The notes beneath the pieces are model-generated. The model searched no databases, had not been told where the DNA came from, and worked only from the letters and a program-made list of their open reading frames with translations. From an uncultured Methylococcaceae bacterium (GTDB lineage: Bacteria; Pseudomonadota; Gammaproteobacteria; Methylococcales; Methylomonadaceae), in contig CAIQND010000022.1 of NCBI GenBank assembly GCA_903873045.1, positions 1 to 11,347 of the forward strand: a stretch of 11,347 bases of DNA, given 5' to 3'. The translations under genes and the position numbers were made by a program. This document shows, one piece after another, positions 7,170-11,347 of this stretch (the first letter of the stretch is position 1; each line of letters begins with the position of its first letter).

Positions 7170-7385
7170 TTCACCACGAAGACACGAAGAAAGAAAAGGC
7201 AAGATAAACCGTTCGCTGAGCGGAGCCAGTAAAATCGCTTCGACTCCGCTCAGCGAACGGCTTAACTTAATGACAGTGACGCCTGTGCGTGGGAACCCAA
7301 GCTGACAGGGCAACGCACATTAAGCCTTGCGCATTGCCCCGCTCTAATACTTTGGCTTTTTCATTCTTCGTGTCTTCGCGGTGAA
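7170..7385. repeat. 216-bp element with about 35-bp imperfect terminal inverted repeats
   Basis: The outer ends match inverted over 22 bases with one mismatch (7170-7191 and 7364-7385), and the similarity continues inward with few mismatches to about 7203 and 7350. Inside are a perfect 17-bp stem (7209-7225 with 7244-7260) and a smaller hairpin, TGTGCGT (7284-7290) with ACGCACA (7313-7319). No gene lies in it. The nested palindromes fill most of the gap between the ctpA terminator and the NYN gene stop codon. A non-autonomous mobile element is one reading; a mosaic of separate repeats is another. Confidence 0.75.
7201..7275 (+). repeat. Palindromic repeat, copy A
   Basis: This 75-bp unit, which contains the 17-bp stem CCGTTCGCTGAGCGGAG and its complement, recurs in inverted orientation at 10133-10213 with a few substitutions and 6 extra bases near the loop. 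It lies wholly within the 216-bp element. Confidence 0.8.
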
Positions 7386-7409
7386 ATCTCTTAAAAACCT
7401 TTTAATAAT

Positions 7410-7883
7410 CTACAGCAACAATTTATCATCAATGGCTATAAAACAGTTAGCCGCATTGATTAAAGACGGTGCCGTCAAAGCGGGTACGCCATAGACTTCA
7501 GTGGTTACGGGAAAGGTGCCAGCCACTTTATTGAGTAGCAAATCAAAGTCACCATCCCCAGATAACAAAATAACCACATCAGACTTAGCAGCGTACTCAA
7601 TCACATCCAGAGTAATACCGACATCCCAATCACCTTTCGCAGAGCCGTCACTGCGTTGTATATACGGCTTAAGCTTGACCTCAAAACCGATATTCCGAAG
7701 TATTTGCTGAAAGCCCAGTTGCTTGCTGTCACCTTTGTCGATGGCATAAGCAAACGCTGCGACAACGGTTCTATTGGCCGTTGCCTGAGTCCAGAATTCG
7801 CTGTAATTAAAATGCCGTTGATAGCTTTGCCGTGTGGTGTAATAAATGTTCTGCACATCGACAAAAATGGCGACTTTTTCCAT
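7410..7883 (-). CDS. NYN-domain (LabA/DUF88-like, PIN-fold) protein
   Basis: This is a 157-residue single-domain protein of the NYN family, which has a PIN-like nuclease fold. Seen: the N-terminal strand and acidic motif VAIFVDVQNIYY (4-15; D9 and N12 are the family hallmark), KGDWDVGITLD (83-93; D85, D87) and VVILLSGDGDFDLLL (103-117; D110, D112). These acidic residues would bind metal in an active RNase, so the site looks intact. The C-terminal part VTTEVYGVPALTAPSLINAANCFIAID is typical of LabA-like proteins. It starts with ATG at 7881-7883, 4 bases after the ppnP stop, so the two genes are probably cotranscribed and translationally linked. No strong ribosome binding site is visible. The RNA target is unknown. 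Confidence 0.85.
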   Translation of the reverse strand: MEKVAIFVDVQNIYYTTRQSYQRHFNYSEFWTQATANRTVVAAFAYAIDKGDSKQLGFQQILRNIGFEVKLKPYIQRSDGSAKGDWDVGITLDVIEYAAKSDVVILLSGDGDFDLLLNKVAGTFPVTTEVYGVPALTAPSLINAANCFIAIDDKLLL

Positions 7884-7887
7884 ACGG

Positions 7888-8202
7888 TTATTTGATAAAT
7901 GAACAACAATAGTCGGTCGGTGTGTGTATTTTTACGGTAAAAGCAGCATTAGCCGGTACATAAAATGAATCACCAGCCGTCACTTTTTGCCATTCATCTG
8001 TTTCGGGCAATAAAACATCCAGGTCACCATCGATGATTTCCATTAATTCTTTATCAGCGGTGTTAAAAATGTATTCACCCGGCAACATAAAGCCCAGTGT
8101 TTTTAAAGAGCCATCAGCAAAACGGATAGTGCGACTGCTGACATTGCCACCGAAATAGACGTTGGCTTTTTTGACGATGGAGACGTTGGTAAATTCTGAC
8201 AT
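7888..8202 (-). CDS. ppnP: Pyrimidine/purine nucleoside phosphorylase PpnP (YaiE/DUF1255)
   Basis: This is a small cupin-fold enzyme that, in its E. coli relative, splits several purine and pyrimidine nucleosides with phosphate to give the free base and ribose 1-phosphate. Seen: NVYFGGNVSSRTI (14-26), LGFMLPGEYIFNTADKELM (36-54), IDGDLDVLLPETDEWQ (57-72) and FYVPANAAFTVKI (80-92). These follow the family pattern PGEYxFxTAxxExMxVIxGxLxVLLP and end with DYCCSFIK. At 104 residues it is about ten longer than the E. coli protein, with the extra residues at the N-terminus. The ATG at 8200-8202 has a good ribosome binding site, AAGGA, 5 bases upstream, which supports this start. It is followed closely by a NYN-domain gene. 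Confidence 0.93.
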   Translation of the reverse strand: MSEFTNVSIVKKANVYFGGNVSSRTIRFADGSLKTLGFMLPGEYIFNTADKELMEIIDGDLDVLLPETDEWQKVTAGDSFYVPANAAFTVKIHTPTDYCCSFIK

Positions 8203-8302
8203 GAGTGTCCTTGATGGTTACAGTTGAGTAAATTAGGGTCGGAATGATAGCAGATTGTTTTGTTAGCCGTTTATTTTAGTGCTTTTTTTGGCTGACTAAG
8301 TT

Positions 8303-8337
8303 GGGACAGTTTAAGGTTAAACCTTTTTGCTTGTCCC
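8303..8337. other. Nested inverted repeat in spacer between methyltransferase and ppnP
   Basis: GGGACA (8303-8308) pairs with TGTCCC (8332-8337) and, within it, AAGGTT (8313-8318) pairs with AACCTT (8320-8325). It begins a few bases past the stop codon of the methyltransferase gene on the minus strand. No run of T follows on either strand, so it is not a classical terminator. It could still weaken readthrough into ppnP. Confidence 0.35.
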
Positions 8338-8339
8338 GT

Positions 8340-8924
8340 CTAAAGTTGGTAATGCTTCTTTTGAATCACAAAAAGCCTGGGGGCAGACGATTTATTCTCT
8401 GAGCTGTAAATAATACGGCTTTTAAAGTGCTTATCATCCAGTTGTTCACACCAGTTTTTAACGTGGGCTGTTTCAAGATCACCGCCTGAATGTCCCGGAT
8501 AAGCCATGATGGTGATAATACCCTGACTTGATAATAACTGGCAGGCACTCTGTAAAGCCGTTATGGTTGAATCGGTGCAAGTGATAATAGTTTTATCACC
8601 ACCCGGCAGATAGCCCAGATTAAACATAATCACACTAATAGTGCCGTGATGATGAGTCGGAATCTTGTCGGCCATGTCGGCATGGCTGGCATGAATTAAC
8701 GTCAAACATTCCGGATTGGGTATTTGAAAGCATTTTTGATGGGTTGATTCGATGGCCGCTTGTTGTATGTCAAAACCAAAAACCTTGCCTGACGGACTGA
8801 CTTGTTCGACCAAAAACAAGGTGTCGTGGCCGTTGCCCACGGTAGCGTCAATGGCAATGGCACCCGCGTGAAGAACTTCTTTAATGAGATTATGAGCGGT
8901 GTTAACCAGTGAAATGCGTTGCAT
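8340..8924 (-). CDS. Class I SAM-dependent methyltransferase, YtqB/MnmM family
   Basis: This cytoplasmic methyltransferase belongs to the family once named rRNA methylase (Pfam PF06962). The Bacillus member YtqB has been renamed MnmM because it methylates the 5-aminomethyl group of tRNA wobble 2-thiouridine. The ATG at 8922-8924 gives 194 residues; an in-frame TTG at 8943-8945 is less likely. Seen: SAM motif I DATVGNGHDT (26-35), the acidic motif FGFDIQ (49-54), FNLGYLPGGDK (101-111), which is diagnostic for this family, and YPGHSGGDLE (142-151). The start overlaps the end of the FAD oxidoreductase gene by 23 bases, which suggests translational coupling. Family membership is well supported. 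The tRNA substrate is inferred from the family and the neighbour. Confidence 0.9.
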   Translation of the reverse strand: MQRISLVNTAHNLIKEVLHAGAIAIDATVGNGHDTLFLVEQVSPSGKVFGFDIQQAAIESTHQKCFQIPNPECLTLIHASHADMADKIPTHHHGTISVIMFNLGYLPGGDKTIITCTDSTITALQSACQLLSSQGIITIMAYPGHSGGDLETAHVKNWCEQLDDKHFKSRIIYSSENKSSAPRLFVIQKKHYQL

Positions 8925-9960
8925 AATGACGTTGAATGTTTGCAATTAATGGGGTGTTAGTTAATAAGGTATCAGCGAAATGTTGGCAAAGCCCGGGTAT
9001 CTGCAAGCTGCCTTTAGCGCCAAAACCGTTAAAAATAGCCAGTTGCGGGTGTTGTGGATGGCGACCGATAAAGGGCTGTTTATCCAAAGTACAAGGCCGA
9101 ATATTGGCTTGATGACACAGTAAAGTGGCTAGCTCCAAATCAGCTGAAACGGATTTGAGTGTTTTTAATAACTCTTCTCTACCGCGTTCGGTAGGTAAGG
9201 TGTTCAGGTTTTGCCTGTCGAATGTTGCGCCGACACGGATGTGCAGATCATTTAAAGGAATTAACCAATCACCAAAATTCAGGATTTTATCAGGTAATTG
9301 GCTTTGATGTTCCAGTGTTAAAATTTCACCTTTTACCAATTGAAAAGGCAGCCACGAAAACCAGGGATTATGCGTGGCATGATGGCCTTCGCAGAAAATA
9401 ATCTGCTTCGGGGCAATATCCTGCCAGCGCAAAGTCGGTTGCAACTGAATATCTTGATAATCAATATCGGCCCGTCGGTAACTATTTTTGGCGATAAAGA
9501 AGGCTTTTAAACAGCTTAATAACGGTCGAGTTAATAAATAGCCGGTTTGTTTTTGTTCCAAAAAGCCAAAGGGGGCAATCAAATTTTTTATAGCGCGGTC
9601 TGGCGATGTTATTGCGCCCAAATAGTCGTGATAATCTGGGTCATTAAGTCGTTTAAGGCCATGGGTTAATTCTTTATCGCTGCGAAAAAGCCGCAGCATG
9701 GGTTTTTCTATATAAAAAGTTTGCTGAAAAATAGCAGCCAAGTGCGAGTAATATTGTTTTGCCGTGGGGAGTAAATTGTCGACCTCCACAGATTTTACAA
9801 AACGCATACCGGTGACGGGATTGATTAAGCCAGCAGCGACCTGTGACGCGTTTTCCCTGCCATTATCAACGATAATAACCTGGCAACCCCGCTGTATCAG
9901 CTCCCAAGCCAACAAACTTCCAGCCAGTCCCTGACCGATAATTAAGTAATCGATAGTCAT
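8902..9960 (-). CDS. DAO-family FAD-dependent oxidoreductase (MnmC C-domain/ThiO-like)
   Basis: This 352-residue flavoprotein has the D-amino-acid oxidase fold. Seen: an N-terminal FAD-binding strand and loop DYLIIGQGLAGSLLAWEL (4-21) with GQGLAG at 9-14, an acidic residue closing the Rossmann strand (VIIVDN, D32), ASQVAAGLINPVTG (38-51), which resembles the flavin-contact loop of glycine oxidase-type enzymes, and a C-terminal flavin site ANIRPCTLDKQPFIGRHP (285-302) with FNGFGAKGSLQIPG (310-323). ATG at 9958-9960 is preceded by TAAGGA 9 bases upstream. The 3' end overlaps a MnmM-like methyltransferase gene. Known relatives remove N-linked side groups by oxidative deamination: glycine oxidase in thiamine synthesis, and MnmC, which converts cmnm5s2U to nm5s2U in tRNA. 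The neighbour favours the latter, but no tRNA-binding feature can be read directly. Other amine oxidase roles remain possible. Confidence 0.88.
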   Translation of the reverse strand: MTIDYLIIGQGLAGSLLAWELIQRGCQVIIVDNGRENASQVAAGLINPVTGMRFVKSVEVDNLLPTAKQYYSHLAAIFQQTFYIEKPMLRLFRSDKELTHGLKRLNDPDYHDYLGAITSPDRAIKNLIAPFGFLEQKQTGYLLTRPLLSCLKAFFIAKNSYRRADIDYQDIQLQPTLRWQDIAPKQIIFCEGHHATHNPWFSWLPFQLVKGEILTLEHQSQLPDKILNFGDWLIPLNDLHIRVGATFDRQNLNTLPTERGREELLKTLKSVSADLELATLLCHQANIRPCTLDKQPFIGRHPQHPQLAIFNGFGAKGSLQIPGLCQHFADTLLTNTPLIANIQRHYATHFTG

Positions 9961-10132
9961 TAAGTGATTTCCTTATTTCTCAAATTAATTCAACACAAAT
10001 ACACGAAGAAAAATATAAGCTTTTGTTTTCGTATCCCTTCAACTATGAAGTGTGACGGAGTTTGTAAACCAGACGGCAGCAAATCTTTCTTATCCGCGTC
10101 AATCAGTCAAATTCGTGTCATTCGTGTTCCAA
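9961..10132. other. Non-coding spacer upstream of the FAD oxidoreductase gene
   Basis: This part of the 427-base gap holds no convincing gene. Positions about 9988-10012 (ATTCAACACAAATACACGAAG and on) resemble the outer end of the 216-bp element at 7170 and may be a decayed copy. The region must contain the promoter for the FAD oxidoreductase gene on the minus strand, but no clear -35/-10 pair stands out. Confidence 0.45.
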
Positions 10133-10213
10133 TGTCATTAAGTTAAGTCGCTCGCTGAGCGAAGTCGAAGCGATTTTGCCGACTTCGACTTCGCTCAGCC
10201 AACGGTTTATCTT
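10133..10213 (-). repeat. Palindromic repeat, copy B
   Basis: This is an inverted copy of the unit at 7201-7275, 81 bp long, with 6 more bases near the loop. It carries its own 17-bp perfect stem, 10154-10170 with 10183-10199 (GCTGAGCGAAGTCGAAG). Changes on one arm are matched by changes on the other, so the stem is kept although the sequence differs from copy A. Confidence 0.8.
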
Positions 10214-10232
10214 CCCAAGAGACGCTTAGGAA

Positions 10233-10324
10233 TGTGCATGAAATAACTTCGGCATCTTGCTCCCTCTCCCTCTGGGAGAGGGCTGGGGTGAGGGAATATA
10301 AATGGTCAAGTTATTTCATGCTCA
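10233..10324. repeat. 92-bp palindromic element with CATGAAATAACTT ends and a G-rich REP core
   Basis: The ends are inverted repeats matching at 16 of 17 bases (10233-10249 and 10308-10324). The core is a 9-bp hairpin, CCCTCTCCC (10262-10270) with GGGAGAGGG (10274-10282) and a TCT loop, followed by CTGGGGTGAGGG. This C/G-rich core resembles REP sequences found between genes in many proteobacteria. It lies downstream of the cstA-ybdD pair and could also end their transcripts. Confidence 0.75.
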
Positions 10325-10347
10325 TTTCTTAACTTAACGATTGATCC

Positions 10348-10372
10348 GTGTTCTATTTTTTAACGGCTGAGT
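10348..10372 (-). repeat. Inverted copy of the 25-bp word at 102-126
   Basis: The complement of this segment equals 102-126 with a single mismatch in 25 bases. It includes a run of six T (10355-10360) and AACGG, which can pair with CCGTT at 10378-10382 to make a weak 5-bp hairpin just beyond the ybdD stop codon. Confidence 0.6.
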
Positions 10373-10387
10373 TGTTACCGTTTTTAG

Positions 10388-10585
10388 CTAACAGCAGCGC
10401 TTAATGCCGTTCCATTTTTCATCTTGCCACTGCCTGAAAAAATCAGCTTTGCTTAATGGTGGATGACAATCATGATCTGCATCGACTTGATGATGCCGAG
10501 CGTAATATTTTAGATATTGCTCGTAAGCATCATCACCTGAAAGGCGACGCACCATCTGCCAGAAGACTTTGAGTCTGCCTGACAT
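10388..10585 (-). CDS. YbdD/YjiX family small protein (DUF466)
   Basis: This is a short cytoplasmic protein of unknown mechanism that is almost always encoded directly after CstA/BtsT-type carbon-starvation transporters. The ATG at 10583-10585 overlaps the cstA stop codon (TAATG) and is preceded by GTGAGGGA, which gives 65 residues, the same size as E. coli YbdD. A TTG further upstream is open but unnecessary. Seen: MSGRLKVFWQMVRRLSGDDAY at the N-terminus, then YLKYYARHHQ, an FFRQWQDEKW segment and the family's typical C-terminal RCC. The coupling suggests that its synthesis is tied to that of the transporter. Confidence 0.9.
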   Translation of the reverse strand: MSGRLKVFWQMVRRLSGDDAYEQYLKYYARHHQVDADHDCHPPLSKADFFRQWQDEKWNGIKRCC

Positions 10586-11347
10586 TAATCCCTCACCCAA
10601 TCTTCAACCAGGCGAGTCGGACTATGCGCTGATTCTGTTAAGGGCAATACCGACTTTCCTGAAAGATAACGGGCGCAAACACGTAACATATCAAAAACAA
10701 TTAACCACAATAAGCTGACAAAAAACACCGTCAACCACGCATCCAGATGCAAATTAAATATCAATTGCGGGGCAATCGAAGCTTTGGCGGGTGGCAAAAT
10801 CCCCGCTGCCAATTTATCCGTTAAATCGTTGGCCGCTGAAAAGAAACCGATGCGAATATCATCGCTGGCAATTTTTTGCCAGGCGGCCGTTGTAGTAATT
10901 ATAACCAGCCCGATCAATGGTAACCCGGTTACCCAGGCTTGTTTTAGTTTGCCGGATTTAATCAAAATCCCTGTCGCCACACACAGCGCGATAGCCGCCA
11001 ACATTTGATTGGCAATACCGAACAACGGCCATAAAATATTGACACCGCCGTTGGGGTCTATCACACCAATGTACAGAAAATAACCCCAACCCGACACGAC
11101 CAAAGCACTGGTAAAAACAACAGAAGGTAGCCACGATGTTTCGCCCATTTTGGGCCAAATATTACCGAGCATATCCTGCAACATAAATCGGCCTACACGC
11201 GTTCCTGCATCCAGCGTAGTGAGAATAAAAATGGCCTCAAACATAATGGCAAAGTGATACCACAAAGCCAACAAACCTTCCCCAAAAGCGCTGCCAAAAA
11301 TACTCGCCATACCGACCGCCAGTGAAGGTGCGCCACCGGTACGTGCA
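10585..11347 (-). CDS. cstA: CstA/BtsT-family carbon starvation transporter, C-terminal part (cut by window edge)
   Basis: These are the last roughly 254 codons of an inner-membrane transporter of the CstA family; E. coli members carry pyruvate or peptides and have about 700 residues. The frame continues upstream of the internal Met at 11310 to the window edge, reading ARTGGAPSLAVGMASIFG, a conserved CstA segment. Seen afterwards: ALWYHFAIMFEAIFILTTLD, AGTRVGRFMLQDML, the hydrophobic SWLPSVVFTSALVVSGWGYF, PNGGVNILWPLFGIANQMLAA, a further pair of membrane segments around LPLIGLVIITTTAAW and WLTVFFVSLLWLIVFDMLRV, and a short polar tail ending VEDWVRD. The gene overlaps the start of ybdD by one base. 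Its own start and control region lie outside the window, so BtsT-type rather than CstA-type function cannot be settled. Confidence 0.93.
   Translation of the reverse strand, partial: ARTGGAPSLAVGMASIFGSAFGEGLLALWYHFAIMFEAIFILTTLDAGTRVGRFMLQDMLGNIWPKMGETSWLPSVVFTSALVVSGWGYFLYIGVIDPNGGVNILWPLFGIANQMLAAIALCVATGILIKSGKLKQAWVTGLPLIGLVIITTTAAWQKIASDDIRIGFFSAANDLTDKLAAGILPPAKASIAPQLIFNLHLDAWLTVFFVSLLWLIVFDMLRVCARYLSGKSVLPLTESAHSPTRLVEDWVRD

Noticed and set aside
9964..10146. 60-codon forward frame in the repeat-rich gap
   Set aside because: It runs into the palindromic repeat, has no ribosome binding site or recognisable protein pattern, and is best explained as chance in non-coding DNA.
10587..10599. 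Part of the REP core sequence inside the end of cstA
   Set aside because: The short match to GGGTGAGGGA is coding sequence plus the ybdD ribosome binding site and has no accompanying hairpin, so it is coincidence.

Overview
This window comes from a Gram-negative bacterium and most likely a gammaproteobacterium. The divergent layout of yibN-secB-gpsA against gpmI-envC matches the order known from Escherichia coli, and EnvC, SecB, PpnP and CstA/YbdD are typical of that class. The moderate GC content and the abundant palindromic intergenic repeats would fit a methanotroph-like lineage (Methylococcales), but this is only a guess. No phage, plasmid, CRISPR, transposase, tRNA or rRNA gene is visible.

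Layout. Positions 1-331 hold no gene but contain a 128-bp inverted-repeat element and most of a second copy. A leftward cluster follows: an ArsR-family regulator with BigR/SqrR/YgaV-type cysteines, a membrane-anchored rhodanese (YibN-like), SecB and GpsA. E. coli has grxC between yibN and secB; here it is absent. A divergent control region (2711-2967) separates this cluster from the rightward genes gpmI (phosphoglycerate mutase), envC (amidase activator) and ctpA (S41 processing protease), which end at a strong bidirectional terminator (7099-7138). A 216-bp palindromic repeat element fills most of the next gap. Four leftward genes follow in two pairs: a DAO-type FAD oxidoreductase overlapping a MnmM/YtqB-type methyltransferase, then ppnP followed 4 bases later by a NYN-domain protein. 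A 427-bp gap packed with palindromic repeats precedes, on the right, the 3' end of cstA (cut by the window edge) and the coupled small gene ybdD/yjiX.

How the genes fit together. The left part combines sulfur-transfer or redox sensing (ArsR and rhodanese) with protein export (SecB) and phospholipid precursor synthesis (GpsA). The gpmI group joins glycolysis with periplasmic cell-wall and protein processing. The most interesting possibility is that the FAD oxidoreductase and the MnmM-like methyltransferase form a two-gene replacement for bifunctional MnmC in tRNA wobble-uridine modification. The second is that the ArsR protein is a persulfide switch controlling a rhodanese-secB-gpsA unit. The intergenic repeats form at least three related families, with copies shared between the distant gaps of the window.
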